Assembly: GCF_014648895.1 (NCBI RefSeq)
Contig: NZ_BMRZ01000003.1
Span: 496,001 to 560,000 of the forward strand
Direction: 5' to 3'
Source of the DNA: Streptomyces tanashiensis
Lineage (GTDB): Bacteria > Actinomycetota > Actinomycetes > Streptomycetales > Streptomycetaceae
Length of the DNA: 64,000 nt
Part shown: one piece after another, positions 8,083-16,597 of the stretch
How positions within the stretch are numbered: position 1 is the stretch's first letter
How the letters are laid out: every line of letters begins with the position of its first letter
Made by a program: the position numbers and the translations under genes
Notes under the pieces: generated by a model
What the model was told of the DNA's origin: nothing
Database searches by the model: none
Seen by the model: the letters and a program-made list of their open reading frames with translations, nothing else

Positions 8083-8628
8083 TTGCCCAGAAGTGTTTCG
8101 CGCGGAGTCGTGGCGCTGCTGCTGTCCTGCACCCTGCTCCTGACCACCGCCGCCTGCAACGACGACGACAACGCGGGTGCGAGCGGTGCCGCGACCCCGA
8201 CGGCCTCCAGCAGCTTCGAGCAGCAGAAGCTCGCGAAGACGCGGTTCGTGGCCAACGCCGGTCTGGCCGCGGGTGCCACGTACCAGTGGATCGTGAAGCC
8301 GTACCGCGAGGGCAAGTTCAAGAAGGGCGCGGACGGCCGGACCTTCGCCCTGGTGAAGGCGGGCCTCGCGGGCGCGTTCACGTACAACCGGCTCAAGGCG
8401 GCGGTGAACAACGCCAAGGGCGACCCGTTGCTGTCGAAGGCCGTCGCGCCCCTCACCGCCGGGATCGAGTCGCTCAAGGAACTGGGGACGAAGCTCCGCA
8501 AGGGCGAGGTGGGCGACGCGGACGTCGGCGCCTTCGAGAGCGTCATCAACAGCGTCAAGGAGGCCGGGAAGAGCGCCGGCGCCGAGGTCGTGGAGAAGGT
8601 CCCCAGCACCTCGCAACTGGGCGGTTAG
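8083..8628 (+). CDS. Putative lipoprotein (TTG start)
   Basis: A 181-residue protein. The best start is TTG 8083, seven bases after GGGAGG. This gives a short basic N-terminus, a hydrophobic core (VVALLLSCTLLLTTAAC) and a lipobox-like TTAAC followed by DDD residues, the usual anchor signature. The mature region is alanine- and lysine-rich and predicted helical, with no further cysteines and no recognised domain. Its stop is 2 bp from the stop of the convergent LLM oxidoreductase. Function unknown. Confidence 0.7.
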   Translation: MPRSVSRGVVALLLSCTLLLTTAACNDDDNAGASGAATPTASSSFEQQKLAKTRFVANAGLAAGATYQWIVKPYREGKFKKGADGRTFALVKAGLAGAFTYNRLKAAVNNAKGDPLLSKAVAPLTAGIESLKELGTKLRKGEVGDADVGAFESVINSVKEAGKSAGAEVVEKVPSTSQLGG

Positions 8629-8630
8629 GG

Positions 8631-9641
8631 CTAGGAGTTGAGCTCAGCCAGAAGGCGGAGCGTGGCGGGGTCCGGTGCGGTGACCAACAGGTCCGTCACC
8701 GGGCCCCGCCGCCATCGGTCCAGGCGCTCGGCGATCCGCTCCCGCGGACCGACGAGCGAGATCTCGTCCGCGAAGGCGTCCGGCACGGCGAGCACGGCCT
8801 CCTCGCGGCGGCCCGCCGCGAACAGCTCCTGGATGCGGTGGGCCTCCTTCTCGTACCCCATGCGCCCCATCAGGTCGGCGTGGAAGTTGCGGGCGGCGTG
8901 CCCCATGCCGCCGATGTAGAAGCCGAGCATCGCCTTGACCGGCAGCAGTCCGGCCGTCACGTCCTCGCAGAGCTGCGCCCGGACCATGGGGGCGACGAGG
9001 AAGCCCTGGGGGAGCGCGTCCGGCAGGGCGTAGACCTGCGCCCAGCGGTCGGGTGTCCAGTAGAGGGGGAGCCAGCCGTCGGCGATGGCGAGGGTCTGCG
9101 TGATGTTCTTGGGGCCCTCGGCGCCGAGCAGGACGGGCACGTCGGCGCGCAGCGGGTGCGTGATCGGCTTGAGGGCCTTGCCGAGGCCGGTGCCGTCCGG
9201 GCCGGTGTACGGGTGGGAGTGGTGGCGTCCGTCGAGCCGTACGGGGGCCTCGCGGCGCAGGACCTGGCGGACCACGTCCACGTACTCCCGGGTCGCGGTC
9301 AGCGGGGAGCGGGGGAAGGGCCGCCCGTACCAGCCCTCGACGACCTGGGGCCCGGACAGGCCGAGCCCGAGCAGTACGCGCCCGCCGGAGAGGTGGTCGA
9401 GCGTGAGCGCGTGCATCGCGGTGGTGGTCGGCGCGCGGGCGGCCATCTGCGCGACGGCGGTGCCCAGCCTGATGCGGCTGGTGTGGGCGGCGATCCAGGT
9501 CAGCGCGGTGAAGGCGTCGGAGCCCCAGGCCTCGGCGGTCCACACGGAGTCGTAGCCGAGCCGCTCGGCCTCGCGGGCGAGGTCGAGGTGGGCGGGGGAG
9601 GGGCCGCGGCCCCAGTAGCCGAGGGCGAGCCCGAGTCGCAT
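8631..9641 (-). CDS. LLM-class F420-dependent oxidoreductase
   Basis: A 336-residue TIM-barrel flavin/F420-type oxidoreductase (luciferase-like monooxygenase family), cytoplasmic. Visible family segments are GLALGYWGRGPS, EAERLGYDSVWTAEAWGSDA, the loop TSRIRLGTAVAQMAARAP and LSGGRVLLGLGLSGPQVVEGWYG. ATG 9641 was preferred over ATG 9650 because AAAGG lies nine bases upstream. The substrate is unknown; many such enzymes act in lipid or steroid catabolism in actinobacteria. The promoter carries a CTGACG-n3-CGTCAG palindrome shared with two fatty-acid-type operons in this window, so co-regulation is likely (inference). Confidence 0.9.
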   Translation of the reverse strand: MRLGLALGYWGRGPSPAHLDLAREAERLGYDSVWTAEAWGSDAFTALTWIAAHTSRIRLGTAVAQMAARAPTTTAMHALTLDHLSGGRVLLGLGLSGPQVVEGWYGRPFPRSPLTATREYVDVVRQVLRREAPVRLDGRHHSHPYTGPDGTGLGKALKPITHPLRADVPVLLGAEGPKNITQTLAIADGWLPLYWTPDRWAQVYALPDALPQGFLVAPMVRAQLCEDVTAGLLPVKAMLGFYIGGMGHAARNFHADLMGRMGYEKEAHRIQELFAAGRREEAVLAVPDAFADEISLVGPRERIAERLDRWRRGPVTDLLVTAPDPATLRLLAELNS

Positions 9642-9652
9642 GGCCCACATCC

Positions 9653-9671
9653 TTTCTGACGCTCCGTCAGG
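9653..9671. promoter_or_regulatory. Palindromic operator candidate, site A
   Basis: TTTCTGACGCTCCGTCAGG contains the perfect dyad CTGACG-CTC-CGTCAG (9656-9670), 15-29 bp before the start of the LLM oxidoreductase on the minus strand. The same element recurs at 20151 and 40109. It is probably a TetR-type operator. Confidence 0.65.
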
Positions 9672-9695
9672 TCCGATGGGGGACTGTACGGCAAC

Positions 9696-9731
9696 GGCCC
9701 CCCGCCCGGAAGGGATTCCGGGCGGGGGGCC
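9696..9731 (-). terminator. Intrinsic terminator of the membrane protein gene
   Basis: A perfect 16-bp stem (9696-9711 with 9716-9731) and a GGGA loop. It follows the stop of the minus-strand gene at 9748-10605 and precedes the LLM oxidoreductase promoter, so it separates the two units. Confidence 0.8.
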
Positions 9732-9747
9732 GTGCGTGAGCGGGGGA

Positions 9748-10605
9748 TCAGCCGCGCTGGATGCCCGTGGTGTCCTGGAGGACGCCGCGGCGGCCGTCCT
9801 GCGTCTGGGCCACCAGGGCCGCACCGCGCTGCTCGACCGCCAGGTACCAGGTACCCGGGGCCAGTTCGGCGATCGGCGCCTGCGAGCCGTCCTCCGCGTA
9901 CAGCGGACGGGCGACCGGGACCGCGAACCAGAACGGCGCGAAGTCCCCGGCCGGCTGCGGCGCGGGCGCGGCGGCCTGCGGCTCGGGCTGCTGCGGGGCC
10001 TGCGGCTGCGGAGCGGCGGCCTGCGCGCCGAACGGCTGGCCGGCACCCTGCGACGGGTCCTGCGGGCCGCCGTACTGCGGGTGCTGCGCGCCCGGGTAGC
10101 CGTAGCCGCCGGGGACGCCCGGCTGACCCGGCTGGCCGGGCTGCATGCCGTACGGCTGCGGGGTCTGCGGCTTGGGCGCACCGACGAGCGGGGCCTTGAG
10201 CGCGGGAACCAGCGGGCCCGCGACGGCGGCACCGGCCAGGACCAGGGCGGCGATGAGGCCGAGGACCAGGCCGGCTCCGGCGTTCTCCGCCTCGAAGATC
10301 CACATGAGCAGGGTCCAGGCGGCCGCGACGGTGAACGCGGTGCCGACCTGGCCGAGCTCCAGGCCGGCCACCTTGCGCGGCTCCGGCAGGGCGCGGGAGG
10401 CGACGACGAGGGCGGCGCCGGCGAGGCCGACGAAGTAGGAACCCCAGCCGAGGTAAGAGAGCTCCCACGAGTTCGTGGTGGGGATCTTGGCGCAGATCTC
10501 GGGGGCGGCGTCGCAGCCGGAGATGTCGAGGAACGAGGCGATGAACAGCACCACCGCTGCACCGATCAGCACGCCATCGCCTCGGTTGAGGGAGCGGATA
10601 TTCAC
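9748..10605 (-). CDS. Membrane protein with Pro/Gln-rich linker and C-terminal domain
   Basis: A 285-residue protein. The N-terminal half has four predicted membrane helices: GVLIGAAVVLFIASFLDI, a second around YLGWGSYFVGLAGAALVV, a third at AFTVAAAWTLLMWIF, and GLVLGLIAALVLAGAAVAG. A repetitive linker of Gly, Pro, Gln and Tyr (about residues 150-225) follows. The last 55 residues form a compact domain (FWFAVPVARPLYAEDG ... GTWYLAVEQRG) resembling a small beta domain. Two cysteines lie in the first extracytoplasmic loop. The overall plan resembles DUF5336-type actinobacterial proteins, but I am not certain. Function unknown. Confidence 0.75.
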   Translation of the reverse strand: MNIRSLNRGDGVLIGAAVVLFIASFLDISGCDAAPEICAKIPTTNSWELSYLGWGSYFVGLAGAALVVASRALPEPRKVAGLELGQVGTAFTVAAAWTLLMWIFEAENAGAGLVLGLIAALVLAGAAVAGPLVPALKAPLVGAPKPQTPQPYGMQPGQPGQPGVPGGYGYPGAQHPQYGGPQDPSQGAGQPFGAQAAAPQPQAPQQPEPQAAAPAPQPAGDFAPFWFAVPVARPLYAEDGSQAPIAELAPGTWYLAVEQRGAALVAQTQDGRRGVLQDTTGIQRG

Positions 10606-10724
10606 GTAAGAGTCCTTCGTCGGTTCGTCGGTCGTCGCGTCGGGTGGCGCTCAGGTCGTGGCGCTCGGTTCATGGCACGGGGGTGAGACCCCATCGTACG
10701 GAGCGAATCTATCGCCCGCGGGTT

Positions 10725-11630
10725 CTACCCCTGGAGGTAGGTGGCGATGCCGTCCGCCAGCCCCTGGGCAGCCTTCTGCCGCCACGTCGACGACGTGAGC
10801 AGCTGTGCGTCCTTCGGATCACGCATATTGCCGCATTCGACGAAGACCTTGGGCACGGTCGAGAGATTGAGGCCGCCGAGATCGTCCCGTACGTCCAACC
10901 CCGTACCGGAACCGATGTAGTTGGAGGGCGAGGTTCCGGTGGCGTGCGCGAACCGGTCCGCGATCCGCTCGCCGAGCGCGCGGGAGGGGGCGACGATTCC
11001 CACGGTGTCGGCGGAGCCCGCCCCCACCTTCGCGGGGAGGATCACATGGAAGCCGCGGTTGCCGACGGCCGAGCCGTCCGCGTGGACGGAGACGACGGCG
11101 TCGGCACGGGCGGCGTTGCCGATCCGGGCCCGCTCGTCGATGCAGGGGCCCCAGGGGCGGTCGCCGTCGTGGGTGAGGACCACCTTGACGCCGCGTGCGG
11201 TGAGCAGGTCCCGCAGCCGGTGGGAGACGTCGAGAGTGAAGGAGGCCTCGGTGTAGCCCGCGTTCGTGGAGGTGCCCGTGGTGTCACACTCCTTGCGGGT
11301 CGTCCCGATATTGACCTTCTTGTTGATTTCGGTGGAATGGCGGAAATTGCCGGAGTTGTGGCCGGGATCGATGACGACGGTCCGCCCGGCGAGCGAGCGG
11401 CTTCCCTGCGCCGGAACCGGCGAGCGGGTGGACCGGGGCGCGGAGGGGGAGGCGAACGGCGGCCGGGACTGCGTCCCGCTCTCGCCCTGGGTCGCCCGGG
11501 ACGCCCCGGCCTTTCCGCTCGGCGGTGAGGCCTGGGAGGTCGCGCACCCGGCGAGCACGGCGCAGCAGCCCGTGGCGGCGAGGGCGAGGGCGAGGGTACG
11601 GCGGGCGGTGTTCCGGTGGTCGTACGGCAC
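10725..11630 (-). CDS. N-acetylmuramoyl-L-alanine amidase (Amidase_3), exported
   Basis: A 301-residue peptidoglycan hydrolase that cleaves the bond between MurNAc and the stem peptide. It starts at GTG 11630. The N-terminus has a signal with lipobox VLAGC (Cys29), so it is probably a lipoprotein, followed by a Ser/Pro linker to about residue 78. The catalytic domain has Amidase_3 zinc ligands His91 (IDPGHN), Glu128 (YTEASF) and His183 (SVHADG), and catalytic Glu264 (VFVECGNM). Single gene, divergent from the 11791 gene. All key residues are present, so it should be active. Confidence 0.9.
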   Translation of the reverse strand: MPYDHRNTARRTLALALAATGCCAVLAGCATSQASPPSGKAGASRATQGESGTQSRPPFASPSAPRSTRSPVPAQGSRSLAGRTVVIDPGHNSGNFRHSTEINKKVNIGTTRKECDTTGTSTNAGYTEASFTLDVSHRLRDLLTARGVKVVLTHDGDRPWGPCIDERARIGNAARADAVVSVHADGSAVGNRGFHVILPAKVGAGSADTVGIVAPSRALGERIADRFAHATGTSPSNYIGSGTGLDVRDDLGGLNLSTVPKVFVECGNMRDPKDAQLLTSSTWRQKAAQGLADGIATYLQG

Positions 11631-11790
11631 CCCGCGACTTTAGGCCCTGCGCGGGGCGAAACGCCGTAGGGGTACGTCGCAGGTTGGTCACCGGCTTCGT
11701 GAAGCGGTGGACGCGTGTGGGCGAACCGTGAAGGGTAGGTGAGAAGGGCGACGGTGGGGTGTCACCGCGCATGGACCCACGAGGGGAACC

Positions 11791-13791
11791 GTGGTGGGGG
11801 AAGAACCGAACGACGCACGTCCCGAGCCGACCGACAGACCTCCGGGCGGCGGCGCATTAGATCCGCGGAACCCGGCGGCCTCCGGGACCCCTTCCGGGGC
11901 TCCCGAGCCGCCCTGGGCCGCGCCGACTCCGCCGAGCCCGGCTCCGGCGAGCCAGCCGAGTCCGCCGAGTCCGGCTCCCGCGGGCCAGCCGGGCCAGCCG
12001 AGCCAGCCGAGTCCGGCTCCGGCGGGCCAGCCGAGCCCGCCCACGCTCGCCTTCGGTGCGCCGACCGGCGCGGGGGCCGATGCCACCCCGCCCGCGGCCA
12101 CGTCCGCCCCGCCGCCCGGCGCCGCGCCCGGGCCCGCGACCGGCCCCGCGACCGCGCCCGGCTGGGCGGGGGCCGGGACCGCGCCGCCGCCGCCCGGGGC
12201 ACCGCCCGGCTTCGGTCCGCCGCCGGGGTACGGACCCCCCGGCGGCTACGGACCGCCGCCCGGCCACGGTCCTCAGCCGCCCGCGCAGCCCCCCGGCGAC
12301 GCGAACCCGGCGCAGGCCGCCATGATCGGCCTGCTCAACCTCTCCTGCCTGGGCCTCGGCTACGTCCTCCTGCGGAACTGGATCGGCGCCGCGCTCTGCT
12401 GGCTCGCCACCGCCGCCCTGCTCGTGGCCGCCCTCCCCGCCGACGTCGACGGCGTGCCCTTCGGCCTCCTCGTCGGCTACGGCGTCTTCCTGCTCGCCGT
12501 CGCCGCCGACGGCGCCCGCCGCGGACTGCGCGCCACGCTCCGGATCGGCGCCTCCTTCCGGCGCCTGGCGCTGCCGCTCGCGCTCGTGCTGCTCGCCGTG
12601 CCCGCGGGCGGTTCGCTCGCGTACGGCGCCGCCCGCGACGAGGCGAAGGAGCAGGCACTCCTCGAACAGCTCGCGGCGGCGGACGCGCTCGTGAAGTCCG
12701 CCGACGGGCTCGCCTTCGACAAGGCCGAGCCGATCTACCGCCAGGCGCTCTCCGGCTACGAGGACCTCGGCACCCGGTACGCCGGCTCGCGGGCCGGGAA
12801 GCTCGTCCCCGACCGCCTCGACGCGTACTACAAGGCGGTCTCCGCCCCGTACGAGAAGAAGCAGTACTGCGCGGCCGTCCCGCCGCTCAAGCACCTGCGG
12901 GGGCTCCCGGCCACTGTCGACAAGGAGCTGCTCGGCTCCCGGCCCGCCAAGACCGACGAGCCGCTGGCGGAGTCGCTCTACGAGTGCGGCACGGCGGCGC
13001 TCGGCGTGCAGACGGCGGACCCGACGGCGAGCGAGAGCCTCAACGAGCTGCTCGGCACCTTCCCGAAGTCGGCCCAGGCGACCCGCGTCGAACCGGCCGT
13101 CCGCGCGGCGATCAAGACCCGCACGACCGCCCTCACCGGTGGCGCCGCGCCCTGCGACACCACCGTCGAGCTGCGCGCGCTGCGCTCCTCCCTCAGCAAC
13201 ATGACCGACCCGTCCCTCCAGGGCGCGACGAAGGAGGCGGCGGACGCCGTCCAGAAGGGCGACTTCGCCTGCGGAACCTCCCAGTTCAGGAACAAGGAGT
13301 TCAGCGCCGCGGCCACGACCATGACGGACTACGCCAAGGCGTACCCGAACAGCCCGCAGGCCGCCCACGCCCGCTCGATCGCCATCGCCGCCGAGATCGC
13401 CGACGAGGAGCCCGCGGCCGGCAAGAGCCTGCCCCCGGCCGACGTCCCCGGCGGCGCCCGGATGGTCATGGTGGTGAGCAACGACGGTCCCGGTGAGGTC
13501 GAGCTGCTCTACACGGGCCCGATGACCGGCAAGGTCACCCTCAAGGCGTGCGGGACCTGCAAGAAGTACCAGACCCCGCTGCTCGTGAACTCGCCGAAGA
13601 TCAAGGCCTGTTCCGGTCCGTCCTCGAAGTACCCGAAGGTGACCCTGCTGCTGCCCGCCGGCGACTACCACTTCCTCCAGAAGCGGGCGGCCACCGGCAC
13701 CTCGACGGCGGGGGACACCAAGTCGAGCAAGACGAAGATCGAACCGGGCTACAGCTACACCAACTGCCTGTACGTGACCTCGCTGTACTGA
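11791..13791 (+). CDS. Large Pro-rich membrane protein with TPR-like C-terminal region
   Basis: A 666-residue protein from GTG 11791 (GTG 11794 is also possible; GAGGGG lies 5-10 bases upstream). Residues 1-170 are a disordered Pro/Ala/Gly region with repeats such as SQPSPPSPAPAGQPG and, nearer the membrane, GYGPPGGYGPPPGHGP. Two or three membrane helices follow (about 175-280), then a periplasmic domain of helical repeats (KAEPIYRQALSGYEDLGTRY; AAATTMTDYAKAYPNSPQA) like tetratricopeptide repeats. The C-terminal domain, with several cysteines (ACGTCKKY, KACSGPSS), appears beta-rich. It may be a cell-envelope scaffold. I do not recognise the whole family. Confidence 0.75.
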   Translation: MVGEEPNDARPEPTDRPPGGGALDPRNPAASGTPSGAPEPPWAAPTPPSPAPASQPSPPSPAPAGQPGQPSQPSPAPAGQPSPPTLAFGAPTGAGADATPPAATSAPPPGAAPGPATGPATAPGWAGAGTAPPPPGAPPGFGPPPGYGPPGGYGPPPGHGPQPPAQPPGDANPAQAAMIGLLNLSCLGLGYVLLRNWIGAALCWLATAALLVAALPADVDGVPFGLLVGYGVFLLAVAADGARRGLRATLRIGASFRRLALPLALVLLAVPAGGSLAYGAARDEAKEQALLEQLAAADALVKSADGLAFDKAEPIYRQALSGYEDLGTRYAGSRAGKLVPDRLDAYYKAVSAPYEKKQYCAAVPPLKHLRGLPATVDKELLGSRPAKTDEPLAESLYECGTAALGVQTADPTASESLNELLGTFPKSAQATRVEPAVRAAIKTRTTALTGGAAPCDTTVELRALRSSLSNMTDPSLQGATKEAADAVQKGDFACGTSQFRNKEFSAAATTMTDYAKAYPNSPQAAHARSIAIAAEIADEEPAAGKSLPPADVPGGARMVMVVSNDGPGEVELLYTGPMTGKVTLKACGTCKKYQTPLLVNSPKIKACSGPSSKYPKVTLLLPAGDYHFLQKRAATGTSTAGDTKSSKTKIEPGYSYTNCLYVTSLY

Positions 13792-13820
13792 CCTTCACCG
13801 CGTGGACGTGATGTCCATCC

Positions 13821-13853
13821 CGACGGCCGTCACCTTTCGAGGGGGGGCCGTCG
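13821..13853. terminator. Possible hairpin between convergent genes
   Basis: An 8-bp inverted repeat (CGACGGCC at 13821-13828, GGCCGTCG at 13846-13853) with a 17-nt loop, in the 97-bp gap between the convergent genes ending at 13791 and 13889. It is weaker than the other terminators in the window. Confidence 0.4.
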
Positions 13854-13888
13854 GGTCACGGGAACGGTCGCGGAGGTCGCCGGGGCCG

Positions 13889-14518
13889 TCAGCGGCGGCG
13901 CAGCACCCGCAGCGAGTCGGTGACCGAGATCTCCTCGAAGTCGCCCGACTCCAGCGCGCGCAGGTAGATCCGGTACGGCGCCTGGCCGCCGTCCGCCGGA
14001 TCCGGGAAGACGTCGTGGATGACGAGCAGGCCCCCGGGGGCGACCTTGGGGGCCCAGCCCTCGTAGTCGTTCGTGGCGTGCTCGTCGGTGTGCCCGCCGT
14101 CGACGAACACGAGGCCGAGCTGCCCGCCCCACACCTTCGCGACCTGCGGCGACCGCCCGACCACCGCGATCACGTGCTCTTCGAGCCCCGCCTTGCGCAG
14201 GGTCCGGCGGAAGGTCGGCAGGGTGTCCATGAGCCCCACCTCGGGGTCGACCACACTCGCGTCGTGGTACTCCCAGCCCGGCTGCTGCTCCTCGCTGCCC
14301 CGGTGGTGGTCCACGGTCACCGCGATGGTCCCCGCCTGCCGGGCCACGTCGGCCAGCAGGATCGTCGAGCGCCCGCAGTACGTCCCGACCTCCAGGAGCG
14401 GCAGCCCGAGCTTCGCGGCCTCGGCGGCCGCCGCGTACAGCGCGAGCCCCTCCCCGACGGGCATGAAGCCCTTGGCGGCCTCGAAGGCGGCGAGGATCTC
14501 GGCTGAGGGCTCGGACAT
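13889..14518 (-). CDS. Class I SAM-dependent methyltransferase (Methyltransf_24 type)
   Basis: A 209-residue methyltransferase. ATG 14518 was chosen because AGGAG lies five bases upstream; an earlier ATG adds 13 unlikely residues. Motif I is LLEVGTYCGRST (about residues 41-52), followed by VTVDHHRGSEE; LVFVDGGHTDEH and GLLVIHDVF form the later motifs. This DGGH/HD pattern is seen in CmcI-like and Methyltransf_24 enzymes, often metal-assisted O-methyltransferases on sugars or small molecules. The substrate is unknown. It lies 45 bp downstream of the ATPase gene on the same strand and may be cotranscribed with it. Confidence 0.85.
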   Translation of the reverse strand: MSEPSAEILAAFEAAKGFMPVGEGLALYAAAAEAAKLGLPLLEVGTYCGRSTILLADVARQAGTIAVTVDHHRGSEEQQPGWEYHDASVVDPEVGLMDTLPTFRRTLRKAGLEEHVIAVVGRSPQVAKVWGGQLGLVFVDGGHTDEHATNDYEGWAPKVAPGGLLVIHDVFPDPADGGQAPYRIYLRALESGDFEEISVTDSLRVLRRR

Positions 14519-14563
14519 GGTCACTCCTACTGGCGGGTACAGGCTACGGGCGCCCATCGTGCC

Positions 14564-14971
14564 CTACGCGTCGCACGCGAACCACACCGTCTTCCCGTCG
14601 GCCCTCTCCTCGACCCCCCACCGGTCCGTCACCGCCTCCACCAGCGAGAGTCCCCGGCCGCTCTCGTCCAGCGGATCGGCCGCCTTCGCGACGAGGCCGC
14701 CGGGGACGGCGTCCGCGACCTCGACCCGGAGCCCGTCCGGCTCCCGCAGCATGAGCACGGAGCACCGCCGGCCGGGGACGTGCCGGACGACGTTGGCGAC
14801 GAGCTCGGTGAGCGCGAGGGTCGCCGGGTCGGCGAGGTGGCCGAGCCCCCAGCGCGTGAGGAACACGCGCAGGATGCGGCGCATGTGACCGGCGGAGTGC
14901 TCACCGACGGTGAACCCCATGCGGTAGCTGTCGGCAAGTTCCGCAGGGTAGAGGTCTGTTGCCTGATTCAT
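14564..14971 (-). CDS. RsbW/AbaA-type histidine-kinase-like ATPase
   Basis: A 135-residue GHKL ATPase of the anti-sigma-factor kinase type common in Streptomyces. The N box is ALTELVANVVRHV (about residues 53-65) and the G1/G2 region is VEVADAVPGG plus GRGLSLVEAVTDRWG. It is divergent, by 84 bp, from a DUF5753 helix-turn-helix regulator followed by a DUF397 gene. These three families together form the WhiJ/AbaA-type cluster known from S. coelicolor to influence differentiation or antibiotic control. The target of this copy is unknown. Confidence 0.85.
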   Translation of the reverse strand: MNQATDLYPAELADSYRMGFTVGEHSAGHMRRILRVFLTRWGLGHLADPATLALTELVANVVRHVPGRRCSVLMLREPDGLRVEVADAVPGGLVAKAADPLDESGRGLSLVEAVTDRWGVEERADGKTVWFACDA

Positions 14972-15055
14972 GCCACCAGCCTGAGCGGGTTTCGTTACGC
15001 TCGGCTACGGACTGAACGCAACGCCTCACCGCGTGAGCTTGGGGGTGACCTCGCC

Positions 15056-15895
15056 GTGGTCAACATCCGCAACCTGGATCCGAGCGCCTCGCCGCTGGAC
15101 TACTACGGCTCGGAACTCCGCCGCCTGAGGGAGGAGGCGGGCCTCAACCAGCCGCAGCTGGGCCGGATCCTGTACTGCACGGGCTCACTGATCGGCCAGA
15201 TCGAGACGGCGAAGAAGGTCCCGACGCGGGAGTTCTCCGAACGGCTGGACGCGGCGCTGATGACGAGCGGGTCGTTCTCACGGCTGGTGGGGCTGGTGCT
15301 GAGGAGCCAGTTGCCGACGTGGTTCCAGGCGTACGCGGAGTTGGAGGGGCGGGCGGCGTACCTCTCGACCTTCCAGGCCCAGCTGGTCTACGGCCTGCTC
15401 CAGACGGAGGCCTATGCGCGCGCCGTCCTGGGCGTCGAGAACCCGGACCGGCTCGACGACATGGTGGTGGCGCGGATGGACCGCCAACGCATTCTGGGGC
15501 GCGAGCATCCGCCGGTCCTGTGTGTTGTGCTCGACGAGGGGGTGCTGCACCGGCAGATCGGCGGTGACGAGGTCATGCGAAACCAACTGGCTCACTTGTT
15601 GGGATTCCGCGACCACCCGTGGGTGCAGGTGCAGATGCTTCCGTTCACGGCTGGTCAGCACCCAGGGCTGCTGGGTTCGTTCACCCTTCTGCGCTTCGAT
15701 GAAGACCCCGACATCCTCTACAGCGAGAGCTACGACTCGGGTCATATGACCGCGCATTCTCAAGTGATCAGGGAGCGGTCCGTCAGTTACGCTCGGCTGC
15801 AAGCCTCAGCCCTCTCCCGCGAGGACTCGGCGGCACTGATCGAACGGGTGATGAGGGAGCGGTATGGACACCAGCCAGAACCTGCGGTGGCGTAA
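15056..15895 (+). CDS. Helix-turn-helix regulator with DUF5753 (WhiJ/Scr1 type)
   Basis: A 279-residue DNA-binding protein. GTG 15056 is the likely start, with GGGGG 11 bases upstream. An XRE-type helix-turn-helix lies at about residues 17-70 (LRRLREEAGLNQPQLGRIL, then TGSLIGQIETAKKVPT). The rest is the DUF5753 ligand/partner domain (TWFQAYAELEGRAAYLSTFQ; QTEAYARAVL; LDEGVLHRQIGG; VQMLPFTAGQHPGLLGSFTLL). In the known WhiJ pairs the regulator works with a small DUF397 protein; here that gene overlaps its 3' end by 32 bp. The operon may continue to 17507. Confidence 0.9.
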   Translation: MVNIRNLDPSASPLDYYGSELRRLREEAGLNQPQLGRILYCTGSLIGQIETAKKVPTREFSERLDAALMTSGSFSRLVGLVLRSQLPTWFQAYAELEGRAAYLSTFQAQLVYGLLQTEAYARAVLGVENPDRLDDMVVARMDRQRILGREHPPVLCVVLDEGVLHRQIGGDEVMRNQLAHLLGFRDHPWVQVQMLPFTAGQHPGLLGSFTLLRFDEDPDILYSESYDSGHMTAHSQVIRERSVSYARLQASALSREDSAALIERVMRERYGHQPEPAVA

Positions 15896-16136
15896 GTCGT
15901 CCTACAGCGGCCCCAACGGCGGCGAGTGCATCGAGTGTGCCCCCCTCGGCTCAACCGCCTGGCGGAAGTCGTCCTACAGCGGCGACACCGGCGGTGACTG
16001 CATCGAAATCGCCGACCTCGCCGCCCACGTCGCCGTCCGGGACTCCAAGAACCCCGAAGGCCCCGCCTTCCTCGCCACCCCCGCCGCCTTCACGGCCTTC
16101 GTGGGCGCCGCAGTCGAGGGTCTCATCGGCGGCTGA
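15864..16136 (+). CDS. DUF397 protein with duplicated motif
   Basis: A 90-residue DUF397 (BldB-neighbour/WhiJ-partner) protein. The signature W-R-K-S-S-Y-S-G-x2-G-G-x-C-I-E occurs twice, encoded at 15888-15935 and 15960-16007, exactly 72 bp (24 codons) apart; most family members carry it once. The second copy continues into the usual IADL, VAVRDSKNPEGP and TPAAFTAFVGA segments. The first copy ends in ECAPLGST and looks like a partial internal duplication. It overlaps the regulator gene, implying coupled translation and a protein pair. Confidence 0.9.
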   Translation: MDTSQNLRWRKSSYSGPNGGECIECAPLGSTAWRKSSYSGDTGGDCIEIADLAAHVAVRDSKNPEGPAFLATPAAFTAFVGAAVEGLIGG

Positions 16137-16138
16137 CC

Positions 16139-16597
16139 GTGGTGACCCTCATCGGGCTGATGATCCTCACCGTCGCCCTGCCGGTGTGGGCGGGGATCAC
16201 CTACGTGGGGCTCGTCCGGGCCCGGCGGGAGAACTCCCCACTGCCCCCGCCGCCCCGTCCTCGCCGTACACCCGCGAAGAAGGCCGCCTGGGTCGCCGTG
16301 CTGGCCTTCGTCGCGGGCGGGGCGCTGCACGTGTACGGGCTCTCGTACATGCCGTTCCTTCAGCCCGAGGACGCGTGCTGGTTCAACGCGGGGCACATGG
16401 CGGAGCCCGACTCCAGCAGTGCGCTGCCCGTGAGCCTGGTGTGCGCGGGGGAGGAGATCGTCCCGTGGTGGGTCAACCCCGGTCTGCTCGCCTTCGCGCT
16501 CATCGCCGTCACCGCGACCGTCACGAGCGTCGTGCTCGCCCTGCGGCATCGCGCCGGTCGTCACCGGACCGAGGCGCAACGAACGAGGAGCGTATGA
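16139..16597 (+). CDS. Small membrane protein, unknown
   Basis: A 152-residue protein from GTG 16139 (a second GTG follows directly), 2 bp after the DUF397 stop. Three membrane helices are visible: LIGLMILTVALPVWAGITYV, AAWVAVLAFVAGGALHVYGL and LLAFALIAVTATVTSVVLAL. An extracytoplasmic loop between the second and third holds two cysteines (DACWFN, LVCAGEE). A Pro/Arg-rich cytoplasmic loop separates helices one and two. No family is recognised. Its stop overlaps the next ATG (ATGA), so it belongs to the same operon. Confidence 0.7.
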   Translation: MVTLIGLMILTVALPVWAGITYVGLVRARRENSPLPPPPRPRRTPAKKAAWVAVLAFVAGGALHVYGLSYMPFLQPEDACWFNAGHMAEPDSSSALPVSLVCAGEEIVPWWVNPGLLAFALIAVTATVTSVVLALRHRAGRHRTEAQRTRSV

